Source: Halanaerobium congolense
Lineage (GTDB): Bacteria > Bacillota > Halanaerobiia > Halanaerobiales > Halanaerobiaceae
Assembly (NCBI RefSeq): GCF_004366375.1
Contig: NZ_SOEF01000004.1
Coordinates: 1-64,000, forward strand
DNA: 64,000 bases
Direction: 5' to 3'
A program made the translations under genes and the position numbers. Below the pieces are notes generated by a model, which saw only the letters and a program-made list of their open reading frames with translations, made no database searches and was not told where the DNA came from. Shown here piece after piece: positions 1 to 8,763 of this stretch (the first letter of the stretch is position 1; every line of letters begins with the position of its first letter).

Positions 1-66
1 AGCTATTCGATATTTTTTAAAAAAAGTTGAAACAGTAGAAAAAATCTTCTTATCATTCTGGTAAAT

Positions 67-161
67 TTGTGGTATAATTTTCATAGCATGAACCTTCGTT
101 ATGGTTTTTTGTTTTTTGCTATTCAATTATACTAGAAACGGGGGTTTCATGCTATTTTTTT
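67..161 (+). ncRNA. Possible short RNA closed by a terminator-like stem
   Basis: An extended -10 element (TGGTATAAT, about 70-78) is followed by the arm TAGCATGAA, which pairs with TTCATGCTA about 50 bases later and is followed by a run of seven T. A transcript starting near 85 would be about 75 nt, closed by its own terminal stem. No -35 match and no known RNA family was recognised. It could instead be the 3' end of a gene lying before the window, or part of the leader of the DUF3841 gene. Confidence 0.25.
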
Positions 162-243
162 GCTAAATAATATTGAAATTTCAAGGTGCAAAAGCACTTT
201 TACAAGTGCGAAGTTTGAGTTTATTAAAAAGAATGGAGATCAA

Positions 244-343
244 AGGGTACTCTATAATTAGGATTCTTAGTAAATAGACTCGGGGTAATAGAGTGAAAGT
301 CTGCTCGCAAACCTCGGAGTTTTGCCCCGAGGAGGGTCAAGGA
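244..343 (+). promoter_or_regulatory. Structured leader of DUF3841 gene
   Basis: The 100 bases before the start codon hold several mutually exclusive pairings: ACTCTAT (249) with ATAGAGT (287), AGACT (276) with AGTCT (298), CTCGGGG (279-285) with CCCCGAG (325-331), and CCTCGG (312-317) with CCGAGG (327-332). The last two end on the ribosome binding site GGAGGG (331-336), so folding could affect translation. This is inferred from pairing alone; no riboswitch class was recognised. Confidence 0.3.
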
Positions 344-934
344 ATGGCTAAAATTCAAAATGAAACTGATGACGCTAAAGTTAAAGTTTGGACCAGACAG
401 CATAAGAATGTGCTGAAAGTGCTTAAAGAAGAAAGGATTTATAAGGTAAAAGAAAGATATATCAGAAAAAAACTTGAAAATTGTGCTGATATTTATTTTG
501 ATGTATATAAATGGCTGCGCCATGAGTCGGCTAAAAGAATGGAGATTTCAGCAGAAGTTAAATATCCTATCTGGCTAAGCATAGAAGAGGAACTAAAACT
601 TCCTGCAGCTGAAGGAATGGTCTTTTTTGAACTTGAGATTCCAAGGGATCAAATAATGATTTTTGATATGATGAAGTGGGATTATATTGTTAATTATCTC
701 TATTTACCAAAAGATAGGAATGACAGAAAAAGATTTAAAGAAAAACTAAAAAAGTATAATATTAATGTTGAATCAGAGATCTATCTAGAGAATTTTTATC
801 CGCGGTTAAAAAAAGAAATGACTTCAAGCTGGAAAAGACTATTTGACTCAGAAATAGAGCTTTCAGATCAGAAAGTTGCAATCAGTTGGGAGCTAAGAGA
901 GGAGTGGGTGGTTGATTATGAGTACAAAGATTGA
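344..934 (+). CDS. DUF3841 family protein
   Basis: A 196-residue soluble protein of the DUF3841 family, whose function I do not know. Features seen: an N-terminal VWTRQH motif, a YPIWLSIEEEL segment in the middle, an IFDMMKWDYIVNYLYLP segment, and a C-terminal SWELREEWVV tail. It has no signal peptide or membrane segment. The ATG at 344 is chosen because GGAGGG lies 7 bases upstream; a GTG at 293 would extend the frame but lies inside the structured leader and has no Shine-Dalgarno sequence. The gene overlaps the start of a frameshifted paralogue by 17 bases, so the two form a tandem duplication. Family assignment is from remembered sequence pattern. Confidence 0.75.
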   Translation: MAKIQNETDDAKVKVWTRQHKNVLKVLKEERIYKVKERYIRKKLENCADIYFDVYKWLRHESAKRMEISAEVKYPIWLSIEEELKLPAAEGMVFFELEIPRDQIMIFDMMKWDYIVNYLYLPKDRNDRKRFKEKLKKYNINVESEIYLENFYPRLKKEMTSSWKRLFDSEIELSDQKVAISWELREEWVVDYEYKD

Positions 935-1502
935 GCTTTGGACACAGCAGAGCAAAAAAGTAAAGGAGCTTCTTTTTGATCAGCAGCGGCTGACAGCAAA
1001 AAAAGATATATTGAGCAAAAATATGGTTCAGAAGCTAAAATATTTTTAAAAGCATATGATTTCTTTGTCAAAGAAGCTAAAAAAATAGTTCAAAAACCTA
1101 ATGATGCTGAATATCCATTTTGGGCTGCAGCTGATCCTAAGACTGCTCTAAGTGGTGGCGGTGGATTTTTAATCCGATTAAAAGTGCCTAAAGATAAAGT
1201 TATATTTTTTGATAAAAAGAAGTGGAATCAAATTTTAAATCTTAGTTATATTGCTGATGATCAAGAAGACTTAAAAAAACATAAAAAAACTTTAAAAAAG
1301 TATGGAATTACTGATGATTCAGAGATTATTCTTTCCCCTCACTATCCGGTTAAAAAAGAAAATTAAAGAGAGCTGGGAGAAACTTTTTGAAGGTAAAAAT
1401 GATGGCTTTAATTCTGAGAAAAAAGGGGCAGCACTTTGGGAACTTCGATCTGAATGGGTGGAAGAGATTATTGAGAATAAGGAATATAGTAGGAAAAAAT
1501 GA
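918..1502 (+). pseudogene. Frameshifted DUF3841 paralogue
   Basis: Three reading-frame pieces line up along the length of the preceding DUF3841 protein. It starts at ATG 918 (IELWTQQ matches VKVWTRQ of the neighbour), shifts by -1 at a run of seven A (998-1004), continues through YPFWAAADP and a DKKKWNQILNLSYI segment, then shifts again near 1345-1350 and ends with ALWELRSEWVEEI. Adding one A at 998-1004 would restore the first junction. The first site resembles an A_AAA_AAA slippery heptamer, so slippage is conceivable there, but the second shift has no comparable motif. A decayed duplicate, or two sequencing errors, is the simpler reading. Confidence 0.7.
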
Positions 1503-1629
1503 CAATAAAGACAATGAGATGACTGAATATTCTATAGATAGTATACTTTATTAACAAACTAAATTTGACAATGCTTAAATATTTTTATGCAATGCTAGTA
1601 AAATTAGATATAATTAAATATCATAAGTA

Positions 1630-1668
1630 AGAGATTTGCTGTTCCTATACAGTAGATCTCTTTTTTTA
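1630..1668 (+). terminator. Intrinsic terminator
   Basis: Arms AGAGAT...CTGT (1630-1642) and ACAG...ATCTCT (1649-1661) form a stem with small internal mismatches, followed by seven T. It ends transcription from the DUF3841 pair. The rest of 1503-1790 is AT-rich and holds no gene; no convincing promoter for ugpB was identified. Confidence 0.7.
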
Positions 1669-1790
1669 TTTACCTAGAATTAACCTTTTGGAAATTTAGA
1701 TTTAACTTTTCAGTGTTAATATTATTGTTAGAGAAAAACATTTTAGTGGATTTCTATTTTCACCAAATTAAAAGGGAGTGAAAAAAATTT

Positions 1791-3122
1791 ATGAAAAAAA
1801 CTGTTTTGTTAGTTCTGGTAAGTCTCTGTTTTATAGTGAGTTTTTCGGCAGCGGCAGAAGAAGTTACAATTGATTTCTGGCATGCAATGGGAGGACATAA
1901 TCTCGAAGTAGTAAACACGTTAGTCGAAGAGTTTAATAGTAGTCAGGATCAAGTTGAGGTTAAGGCTCAGTATACAGGTTCTTATAATGATACTTTGACT
2001 AAAACTCAGTCAGCAGTTCAAACCGGAACTGCACCACATATTATTCAGATTTACGAAATTGGAACTCAGATGATGCTGGACAGCGGCATAATTATGCCGA
2101 TAGAGGATCTGGGCAAAGAGGTAGCGGGCGATAATAGTTTTGACTGGGACAAATTTTTAGTTCCGGTTTCAAATTACTACACAATGGACGGCAAATTGAA
2201 TTCTATGCCTTTTAACTCATCTACACCAATTTTATATTATGATAGAGATGCTTTTGAAGAAGCGGGTTTAGATCCTAATAGACCCCCTCAGACTTTTGCA
2301 GAACTAAAAGAGTATGCACGAAAATTAACAATTAAAAATGACGATGGCACAGTTGAGCGCTATGGATTTACACTGGGAATTGTTGGCTGGTTTGTAGAAC
2401 AGATGGTTGCAAACCAGGATGCAACTCTGGTTAACAATGATAATGGACGTAGTGCTAGAGCAACAGCGTCTAATCTAAACGAAGAGGCAGCAGTTCGTTT
2501 TGTTAAACTGTGGAAAGAAATGGTTGATGAAGGAATTATGCTTAATCCAGGACGAGGCTGGGATGGAGCAAATCAGGCATTTTCTTCCGGAAGAGCAGCA
2601 ATGTTAATAGAATCTACCTCTTCAGTGGCAGGGTTTACAGAAAATGCTGAGGCAGCAGGTTTTGAATTGGGAACCGGATTTTTACCAAGACCAGCAGCTG
2701 CTAATCGCGGGGGAGTAATTATTGGTGGTGCAAGTCTCTGGACAATTGCTGACCATCCAGAAGAGGAATTGAAAGCTACCTGGGAATTCTTAAAGTGGCT
2801 TTCGGAAGAAGAACAGCAGGTTTACTGGTTTGAAAATACAGGCTACTTCCCGGTAACCAAAGCGGCAGTTGAAAGAGAAATGAATAATAAGTTTTTTGCT
2901 GAAAATCCAAATTATCTAACAGCATTTTTACAGTTACTACTGAGTAAAAAGGCAGTTTCGACTCAGGGAGCACTAATCGGCACTTTCCCTGAAGTTAGAC
3001 AAATTGTGGAAGAATCAGTTGAAAAAACATTAGAAGGAAATATGACTCCTCAAGCGGCAATGGATGAGGCAGCAGAGAGAGTAAATAAATCACTTAAAGA
3101 ATATAATCAACTTAACGAATAA
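1791..3122 (+). CDS. ugpB: sn-Glycerol-3-phosphate-type ABC transporter, substrate-binding protein
   Basis: A 443-residue extracytoplasmic binding protein. The mature part begins with VTIDFWHAMGG and contains QIYEIGTQMM, MPFNSSTPILYYDRDAFEEAG and IIGGASLW, which follow E. coli UgpB closely along its length. The likely substrate is glycerol-3-phosphate or a glycerophosphodiester, though a related sugar cannot be excluded. The N-terminus is a signal peptide ending at an AAA-EE junction, with no lipobox: the only cysteine (residue 13) lies inside the hydrophobic core. It precedes two permease genes, separated from them by a strong hairpin. No ATPase gene lies in the cluster, so a shared MsmK/UgpC-type ATPase must be encoded elsewhere. 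Confidence 0.85.
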   Translation: MKKTVLLVLVSLCFIVSFSAAAEEVTIDFWHAMGGHNLEVVNTLVEEFNSSQDQVEVKAQYTGSYNDTLTKTQSAVQTGTAPHIIQIYEIGTQMMLDSGIIMPIEDLGKEVAGDNSFDWDKFLVPVSNYYTMDGKLNSMPFNSSTPILYYDRDAFEEAGLDPNRPPQTFAELKEYARKLTIKNDDGTVERYGFTLGIVGWFVEQMVANQDATLVNNDNGRSARATASNLNEEAAVRFVKLWKEMVDEGIMLNPGRGWDGANQAFSSGRAAMLIESTSSVAGFTENAEAAGFELGTGFLPRPAAANRGGVIIGGASLWTIADHPEEELKATWEFLKWLSEEEQQVYWFENTGYFPVTKAAVEREMNNKFFAENPNYLTAFLQLLLSKKAVSTQGALIGTFPEVRQIVEESVEKTLEGNMTPQAAMDEAAERVNKSLKEYNQLNE

Positions 3123-3152
3123 GAATTCATATAGTTTATTGTTGACAGCTGT

Positions 3153-3177
3153 CCCTTCCTGAAAATCAGGAAGGGAT
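3153..3177 (+). promoter_or_regulatory. Intercistronic hairpin between ugpB and ugpA
   Basis: A perfect 11-bp stem (TCCCTTCCTGA / TCAGGAAGGGA) with a 3-base loop sits in the 77-base gap. There is no T-run after it, so it more likely protects the 3' end of the binding-protein mRNA or causes pausing than terminates. This pattern is common where binding proteins are made in excess over permeases. Confidence 0.65.
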
Positions 3178-3199
3178 ATTATTATTGGAGGTGTATTTT

Positions 3200-4087
3200 T
3201 TGCAAAAATTAAATTATCGATCCCATTCACTTGTTCCATATTTACTTCTTTCCCCCACATTTATTGTTTTGTTATTGTTTTTATACTGGCCCAGTATTAA
3301 TTCAGTGTTTTTAAGCTTATTTAAACAGGCGCCATTTGGACGCAAAAGAATTTTTGTAGGAATCCAGAATTATATAAATTTATTTCAGGATCCAGCTTAT
3401 CTCAACAGCTTATTGAGATCTACATTATTTATTATCTTCACCATTACTATTGGGCTGGTATTTTCTCTGCTGCTAGCAGTTATTTTGAACCAGAATCTAA
3501 AAGGAATAAAATTTTACAGAGTTATATTTTTCATTCCTTATGCTATTTCGCCTACTGTAGCCGGTTCCCTCTGGGTTTTTTTGCTGAATCCGGTAGCAGG
3601 CCAGGTTAATTATTTATTAGATCTTGCTTTTAATATTCAGGTAAACTGGTTAACGAATAGTTTTTTTGCATTTCTGGCTATTATTATAGCAACTGTCTGG
3701 AAGAATATGGGCTTTAATATAATATTTTTTCTGGCAGGCCTGCAGGCAATCCCAGATAGTGTTTATGAGTCTGCAAAGATTGATGGGGCAGGAGCTATAA
3801 CTATATTTAAAGATATTACAATTCCCTTATTATCTCCCACAACTTTTTATTTAATTATCATGAATATTATTTTCAGTGTATTTGAAAGCTTTGGGATTGT
3901 AGATATTATGACTCAGGGTGGTCCCGCTGATTCTACAAATATTGTAATCTATAAATTATATCGGGAAATGTTTATTAATTTCAGGCCGGGAATTGCAGCA
4001 GCTCAATCTGTAATCTTATTAGCTCTGGTAATTATAGTGACTATTTTCCATTTTAAATATGGCGCAAATAATGTACATTATCAATAA
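3200..4087 (+). CDS. ugpA: sn-Glycerol-3-phosphate-type ABC transporter permease
   Basis: A 295-residue inner-membrane permease with about six membrane segments and the EAA-loop signature ESAKIDGAGAITIF, which contacts the ATPase. It pairs with the next gene product to form the channel. The TTG at 3200 is preferred over the TTG at 3185, because the ribosome binding site GGAGGTG (3187-3193) lies between them at 6 bases from 3200. The length matches UgpA/MalF-type permeases without the large periplasmic insertion. The specificity call follows from the UgpB-like binding protein upstream. Confidence 0.82.
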   Translation: MQKLNYRSHSLVPYLLLSPTFIVLLLFLYWPSINSVFLSLFKQAPFGRKRIFVGIQNYINLFQDPAYLNSLLRSTLFIIFTITIGLVFSLLLAVILNQNLKGIKFYRVIFFIPYAISPTVAGSLWVFLLNPVAGQVNYLLDLAFNIQVNWLTNSFFAFLAIIIATVWKNMGFNIIFFLAGLQAIPDSVYESAKIDGAGAITIFKDITIPLLSPTTFYLIIMNIIFSVFESFGIVDIMTQGGPADSTNIVIYKLYREMFINFRPGIAAAQSVILLALVIIVTIFHFKYGANNVHYQ

Positions 4088-4104
4088 GAGAAAGGTGATT
4101 AAAT

Positions 4105-4950
4105 ATGTTTGATTTAAATAGAGGTCCCTATAGTATTTATAAAAAAATAGCACTACATCTGGTCTTGATAATCATTTCTTTCATTGTCTTAATGCCGATT
4201 ATTTTCGGCATCAGTGTCAGTATGCAGCCCAGAGCCCAGATATTTTCTTATCCACCATCATTTTTACCTGACAGATTATACTTTGATAATTATATTAAGG
4301 CCTGGAATTTAGTCAGCCTTGATAAAATTTTAGTTAACAGTATTCTGGCTTCTTCTGTGGTGATGTTAGGGAAATTAGGGCTGGGAGTTTTGAGTGGTTA
4401 TGCATTTTCGCATTTTGAGTTCAAATACAAAAAGTTTTTGTTTTTTGCAGTCTTATTCACTTTAATGCTGCCGATGCAGGTGCGGGTAGTTCCTCTGTTT
4501 GAGTTTATAAGCAGATTGGGACTGGGAAATTCTTTTTCAGGTCTGGTTTTACCGTTTCTGGCAAGTGCCACTACAACTTTTTTGATGAGGCAGCATTTTT
4601 TGACTATTCCTAAGTCTATTATGGAATCTGCTCAAATAGATGGCTGTGGACCTTTTCGGTTTTTATTCCAGATTCTCTTACCCTTGTCGGGAGCTAATCT
4701 TGCTGGATTGGCTGTAGTTAACTTTTTAGTGATGTGGAATGCTTATCTCTGGCCGTTGATCATTATTAATGATGATCAAAAAAAGCTAGCTCAGCAGGGA
4801 GTAAAAATGCTTTTTGCCAGTTCTTCAGAACGGGACTGGGGAATTATTATGGCAGGAACTATTATGGTGGTAATTCCAACTCTAATTGTATTTTTACTGG
4901 CCCAAAAGTTTTTCGTAAAAGGAATTGCTACTCAGGGTATAAAAGAATAG
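4105..4950 (+). CDS. ugpE: sn-Glycerol-3-phosphate-type ABC transporter permease
   Basis: A 281-residue permease of the MalG/UgpE type with six predicted membrane helices and an EAA motif (ESAQIDGCGPFRFLFQ) in the fourth cytoplasmic loop. It starts with ATG after GAAAGGTGATT, 17 bases behind ugpA. With UgpA it forms the heterodimeric channel. It is the last gene of the unit and is followed by an intrinsic terminator. Confidence 0.82.
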   Translation: MFDLNRGPYSIYKKIALHLVLIIISFIVLMPIIFGISVSMQPRAQIFSYPPSFLPDRLYFDNYIKAWNLVSLDKILVNSILASSVVMLGKLGLGVLSGYAFSHFEFKYKKFLFFAVLFTLMLPMQVRVVPLFEFISRLGLGNSFSGLVLPFLASATTTFLMRQHFLTIPKSIMESAQIDGCGPFRFLFQILLPLSGANLAGLAVVNFLVMWNAYLWPLIIINDDQKKLAQQGVKMLFASSSERDWGIIMAGTIMVVIPTLIVFLLAQKFFVKGIATQGIKE

Positions 4951-4977
4951 ATATTATTTTTATGTTTAAATTTTGAT

Positions 4978-5013
4978 GAAAGATCTGCTGTTATTTAGTA
5001 GATCTTTCTTTTT
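4978..5013 (+). terminator. Intrinsic terminator between ugpE and the EIIA gene
   Basis: The stem GAAAGATCT / AGATCTTTC (4978-4986 and 5000-5008) is followed by a T-rich run on the plus strand. The right arm lies inside the last codons of the convergent EIIA gene. It terminates the ugp unit; it lacks a T-run on the minus strand. Confidence 0.7.
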
Positions 5014-5455
5014 CTCTAAAAAGTTCTATAAATTCTGTTTTTCCATCCGCATTGAGTAACTCTTTTCTAAAATTATCTTCTCTCAACCAACTTACCAGAG
5101 TCGAGACTAATTTTAAGTATTCAGGTGAATAATCTGGATAATCAGCTACCATAAATACTAAATTAACTTTCCTACCATCCAGACTGTGATATTCGATACC
5201 CTTTTTTGATCTACCAATACTTAAAGATAATTCGTTAACTGTTTCACTTTTACCGTGAGGAACAGCAATTCCCCTGCCAAAACCGGTGCTTCCTTCTCTT
5301 TCTCGTTCAATAATTTTTGCCAAAAATTTATCTTCTGACTCAATTTTATCTTCTTTTTTTAACAAATTGACCATTTCTATTAAAGCATCTTCTTTATCGT
5401 CGGTATTCAGCTTAAGATTAATTAAGTTTTTTGATATCATTTTAGTTATTTGCAT
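4991..5455 (-). CDS. PTS EIIA component, fructose/nitrogen type (EIIA-2)
   Basis: A 154-residue cytoplasmic PTS_EIIA_2 domain protein. The phospho-acceptor is His67 in the motif GIAVPHGKSE, and the family's GSTGFGRG loop precedes it. Such domains receive phosphate from HPr and either pass it to a sugar EIIB or act as regulators (PtsN-like). The gene stands alone, without EIIB/EIIC or a regulator domain, so a regulatory role or a scattered fructose/mannitol-type PTS are both possible. GGAGG is well placed before the ATG. It converges on ugpE and its 3' end is embedded in the terminator of that unit. Confidence 0.8.
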   Translation of the reverse strand: MQITKMISKNLINLKLNTDDKEDALIEMVNLLKKEDKIESEDKFLAKIIEREREGSTGFGRGIAVPHGKSETVNELSLSIGRSKKGIEYHSLDGRKVNLVFMVADYPDYSPEYLKLVSTLVSWLREDNFRKELLNADGKTEFIELFREKERSTK

Positions 5456-5582
5456 ATTTTACCTCCATTCCTGTATAGAATTATATAATAAATTATCTAC
5501 TTAAGTCAATTTATGTGAAAACAAGTATTATTTAATTTTTGCTTTATTTTATTTTTCATAGAATTAGTATTATTCGAGATAA

Positions 5583-5639
5583 AATCCCCTTTCTGGTAGA
5601 ACAGACTGTATTATTTAATCTGTTAACCATAAGGGGATT
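5583..5639. repeat. Long imperfect hairpin downstream of pdxT
   Basis: Nested pairings: AATCCCCTT with AAGGGGATT (outer), TGGT with ACCA, and AACAGA with TCTGTT. On the minus strand the outer arm is followed by a short TTTTAT run, so it may terminate pdxST. The region 5456-5672 holds no gene. Confidence 0.45.
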
Positions 5640-5672
5640 ATGTCATTATTTAGCTGTATTTAAAAATACAAA

Positions 5673-6260
5673 TTAATTGCTAAGGCTTTTAACTTTTTCA
5701 ACAAAATATTGATGAAAAATAGTACTTTTAGTTAGTTCCGGATGAAAAGCAGTGGCAATTATATTTTTGTTTTCTACAGCAGCAATTTGGCCTTCTTTTT
5801 GGTATAGTATATCAATATCTTGGCCAACTTCTGTAATTAAGGGTGCTCTGATAAAGACAAGTTCCTGGACTGAATCAGAAACTTTTGGAATTACAGCTTT
5901 ATCAATGAAACTATCTAACTGACTGCCAAAGGCATTTCTTTTAACTTTAATATTTAAAAGTGCCAGCTGCTCGTTATTTTCTCCTTCAATTTCAGCTGCC
6001 AGCAAAATTAAACCTGCACAGCTTCCCCAGATAACTTTTTGCTGTTGATCAAAAGCCTTAATTGCTTCTGTAAAATTATAATGTTTAATTAATTTTCTCA
6101 TTGTTGTGCTCTCACCGCCAGGTATAATTAAGCCGTTACAGTCATTTAATTGTTCAGGCTTTTTAACAGGTGCAACTTGAACATTTTCAATCTGGTTTAA
6201 ATGATTTAAATGTTCAGTTACTCCTCCCTGGAGGGCAAGCACCCCCACTTTAACCTTCAT
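5673..6260 (-). CDS. pdxT: Pyridoxal 5'-phosphate synthase glutaminase subunit
   Basis: A 195-residue class I glutamine amidotransferase that hydrolyses glutamine and channels ammonia to PdxS. Seen: the N-terminal VGVLALQGG, the PGGEST loop, the nucleophile Cys81 in WGSCAGL and the catalytic His/Glu pair in AFHPEL. The ATG at 6260 gives the normal family length; the longer open frame to 6395 only overlaps pdxS. Start and pdxS stop are one base apart, so translation is probably coupled. Likely controlled by the divergent MocR regulator. Confidence 0.95.
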   Translation of the reverse strand: MKVKVGVLALQGGVTEHLNHLNQIENVQVAPVKKPEQLNDCNGLIIPGGESTTMRKLIKHYNFTEAIKAFDQQQKVIWGSCAGLILLAAEIEGENNEQLALLNIKVKRNAFGSQLDSFIDKAVIPKVSDSVQELVFIRAPLITEVGQDIDILYQKEGQIAAVENKNIIATAFHPELTKSTIFHQYFVEKVKSLSN

Positions 6261-6261
6261 T

Positions 6262-7140
6262 TTACCAGCCCCGATCAGCCATTTTTTCAGCATCTGTAAG
6301 CCCATTAATATCAATGCCAGACATTGCTTTACCGAGGTCTTCGGATACTTCTGCAATAATCTGTGGATCCTGATAGTGGGTTGTTGCTCTAACAATTGCT
6401 GCTGCTCTTTTAGCTGGATTACCGGAACGGAAAATTCCTGAACCTACAAAAACTCCATCACAACCAAGCTGCATCATTAAAGCCGCATCAGCAGGAGTAG
6501 CAATTCCTCCAGCTGCAAAATTAACTACTGGAAGTTTACCGTGTTCTGCTATGTACTCCACAAGTTCAAAGGGAGCCTGCATCTCTTTGGCTGCAGTCAT
6601 TAATTCTTCACTACCTAAAGTTGTTAAATTATTGATTTGAGAATTGATTTTTCTCATATGACGAACAGCCTCTACCACGTTTCCAGTTCCAGCTTCTCCC
6701 TTAGTTCTAATCATAGCCGCACCTTCTCCAATTCTTCTTAATGCCTCACCTAGATTCGTAGCTCCACAGACAAAAGGAATCTCAAATTTTCTTTTATCAA
6801 TATGAAAGGCCTCATCAGCAGGAGTTAAAACTTCACTTTCATCAATATAGTCTATTTTTAAAGACTCTAAAATTTGAGCTTCCACAAAATGACCAATCCT
6901 AACCTTTGCCATTACTGGTATAGAAACAGTGGCTACAATTTTTTTGATCATTTTTGGGTCTGACATTCTAGCAATTCCGCCATCTTTTCTAATATCAGCT
7001 GGAACTTTTTCTAAAGCCATAACAGCTACTGCACCAGCTTCTTCAGCAATTTTTGCTTCTTCAGCAGTAGTTACATCCATAATGACTCCACCTTTTAACA
7101 TTTGAGCTAAATTTTTGTTTAAACGATATTTTTCTGACAT
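6262..7140 (-). CDS. pdxS: Pyridoxal 5'-phosphate synthase lyase subunit
   Basis: A 292-residue TIM-barrel protein that makes PLP from ribose-5-phosphate, glyceraldehyde-3-phosphate and PdxT-derived ammonia. Seen: GGVIMDV near the N-terminus, the catalytic Lys79 in VMAKVRIGH, the second lysine in [12 protein letters not shown], and the full-length C-terminus. Members are usually 290-295 residues, so it is complete. It is the first gene of the pdxST unit, reading away from the pdxR-like regulator across a 175-base operator region. Confidence 0.96.
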   Translation of the reverse strand: MSEKYRLNKNLAQMLKGGVIMDVTTAEEAKIAEEAGAVAVMALEKVPADIRKDGGIARMSDPKMIKKIVATVSIPVMAKVRIGHFVEAQILESLKIDYIDESEVLTPADEAFHIDKRKFEIPFVCGATNLGEALRRIGEGAAMIRTKGEAGTGNVVEAVRHMRKINSQINNLTTLGSEELMTAAKEMQAPFELVEYIAEHGKLPVVNFAAGGIATPADAALMMQLGCDGVFVGSGIFRSGNPAKRAAAIVRATTHYQDPQIIAEVSEDLGKAMSGIDINGLTDAEKMADRGW

Positions 7141-7171
7141 AAATTTTGTTCCTCCTAATTGATTAATTTAG

Positions 7172-7187
7172 ATTGTAGTGATACAAT
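7172..7187. promoter_or_regulatory. Proposed PdxR operator, pdxS side
   Basis: The palindrome ATTGTA-N4-TACAAT lies about 30 bases upstream of pdxS. The same TTGTA-N4-TACAA design recurs at 7286-7299 next to the regulator gene, and single TACAA half-sites lie between them. MocR regulators typically bind such repeats in the intergenic region they share with pdxST. The assignment is by position and symmetry only. Confidence 0.5.
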
Positions 7188-7285
7188 AATGATAAATAAG
7201 CTTGTTTTTGTTTAATTAACAATACAATTATACGATAAAGCGATACAAAAAGTCAAATATATAATACAATAATTTTTAAATGATT

Positions 7286-7299
7286 TTGTACTAATACAA
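7286..7299. promoter_or_regulatory. Proposed PdxR operator, regulator side
   Basis: The palindrome TTGTA-N4-TACAA lies 16 bases before the regulator start codon, a position suited to autoregulation. It matches the pdxS-side site in arm sequence and spacing. Confidence 0.5.
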
Positions 7300-7315
7300 T
7301 AAAAGAGGTGAAATT

Positions 7316-8752
7316 ATGTTAAAAATAAAATTAAAAGAAGAGAGTAATTCTGCTCTTTATCTGCAGCTTTATAAAGAATTAAAAAAGAAAATAAAAAGTG
7401 AGCTCGAATCTGATACTAAACTGCCTCCAATCAGAAAATTGGCAGACGATGTAGGAGTTAATCCCGCTACAGTTGTTAAAGCATACGATATGCTTGCTGA
7501 TGAAGAATTAATTTATAAAAAAGTAGGTAGCGGAAGTTTTGTAGCACCAGACAGAAAAATAATCAAATCTGAAAATGGAGAAGATATGTTAAAACATGGG
7601 CAGATTAAGCTGTCAGAAAGTATTAATTTTGCTAGTGCTGCTCCTAGTACAGATTTATTTCCGGTAGAAGATTTTAAATATGCAATCAATCAAGTTTTAG
7701 AGCGGGATCAGGGTGAAGCTTTTAGTTATCAAAAAAGTCAGGGTTTTTTGCCTTTAAGGAAATCTATCAGAAAATATTTAACAAAAAGAGGAATTGATTC
7801 TTCTTTAAATCAAATTCAGGTTGTATCTGGAGCTCAACAGGCAATAGATATTATAAGTAAAATATTTTTAGATTATAAAGATCAGATTATAGTTGAAGAT
7901 CCTACCTATTTTGGAGCTCTACAGGCTTTTAAATCTCGAAAAGCAGATATAAAATGTGTTAAAATGGAAGAGGATGGGGCAGATTTAGAAGAAATGGAGT
8001 CTTATCTTAAGAAAAATAAGATAAAGTTTTTCTTTACTATGCAGAATTTCCAAAACCCAACTGGTGTTAATTGGAGTCAAGAAAAACAACTTCAGCTGCT
8101 TGAGCTGGCAAGAAAATATGATTTTTATATTATAGAAGACGATATTTTATCTGATCTATATTATAATCAAAATAGGGTAAATAATTTAAAGGAATTGGAT
8201 GATCAGGGGAGGGTAATCTATATTAAAAGCTTTTCAAAAGTATTTATGCCCGGCTTGAGGCTTGCTTTTATTGTTTTACCGGAAACACTTTTGCCAGAGA
8301 TGTTAGAAGCTAAATATGCTACTGATATTTCCAGTGGGGGTCTGACTCAGAGAGCTTTTGACTATTACATCAGAGAAGGATTATTAGATAAACATATTAG
8401 CTTACAAAGAAATTTGTTTAAAAAGCGATATAAACTGATGAAAAATCAAATAATCAATAATTTGCCAAATGAGATAAAAATAACTTTTGAAATAACAGGC
8501 GGACTCTATTTTTGGTTAAAATTGCCTGAAAAACAAGATGCTCAAAAATTATATGAAAAAGTTGCTCAAAAAGGTTTGGTTTTTTCTCCTGGGTATCTGT
8601 TTAGTAACAATAATCGATATTCTAATTATTTCCGACTCAGTTTCGCCGCTGTAGATGACAAGCAAATAGTGAGAGGTATTACACTTTTAAGAGATATTTA
8701 TAATGAATTTAGAGGAACAGCCAAAAATGATGATTATAGTCCTCTACTTTAA
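7316..8752 (+). CDS. pdxR: MocR-family transcriptional regulator of PLP synthesis
   Basis: A 478-residue fusion of a GntR-type winged helix (residues about 10-77, LPPIRKLADDVGVNPATV) to a fold-type I aminotransferase domain (about 100-465). The PLP-binding lysine is Lys308 in SFSKVFMPGLRL. In this family the PLP-bound aminotransferase domain senses vitamin B6 and changes DNA binding, often activating pdxST when PLP is low. The divergent position next to pdxST and the paired palindromes between the genes support that role; the gene symbol rests on this context. The ATG follows AGAGGTG at a good distance. Confidence 0.85.
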   Translation: MLKIKLKEESNSALYLQLYKELKKKIKSELESDTKLPPIRKLADDVGVNPATVVKAYDMLADEELIYKKVGSGSFVAPDRKIIKSENGEDMLKHGQIKLSESINFASAAPSTDLFPVEDFKYAINQVLERDQGEAFSYQKSQGFLPLRKSIRKYLTKRGIDSSLNQIQVVSGAQQAIDIISKIFLDYKDQIIVEDPTYFGALQAFKSRKADIKCVKMEEDGADLEEMESYLKKNKIKFFFTMQNFQNPTGVNWSQEKQLQLLELARKYDFYIIEDDILSDLYYNQNRVNNLKELDDQGRVIYIKSFSKVFMPGLRLAFIVLPETLLPEMLEAKYATDISSGGLTQRAFDYYIREGLLDKHISLQRNLFKKRYKLMKNQIINNLPNEIKITFEITGGLYFWLKLPEKQDAQKLYEKVAQKGLVFSPGYLFSNNNRYSNYFRLSFAAVDDKQIVRGITLLRDIYNEFRGTAKNDDYSPLL

Positions 8753-8763
8753 ATAAATTCTGC

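Noticed and set aside
224-523. Minus-strand frame of 99 codons across the DUF3841 leader and gene
   Set aside because: Low-complexity Phe/Ile-rich shadow of a real plus-strand gene.
998-1004. Programmed -1 frameshifting in the second DUF3841 gene
   Set aside because: The heptamer is suggestive, but a second, unrelated frameshift follows, so decay or sequencing error explains both more simply.
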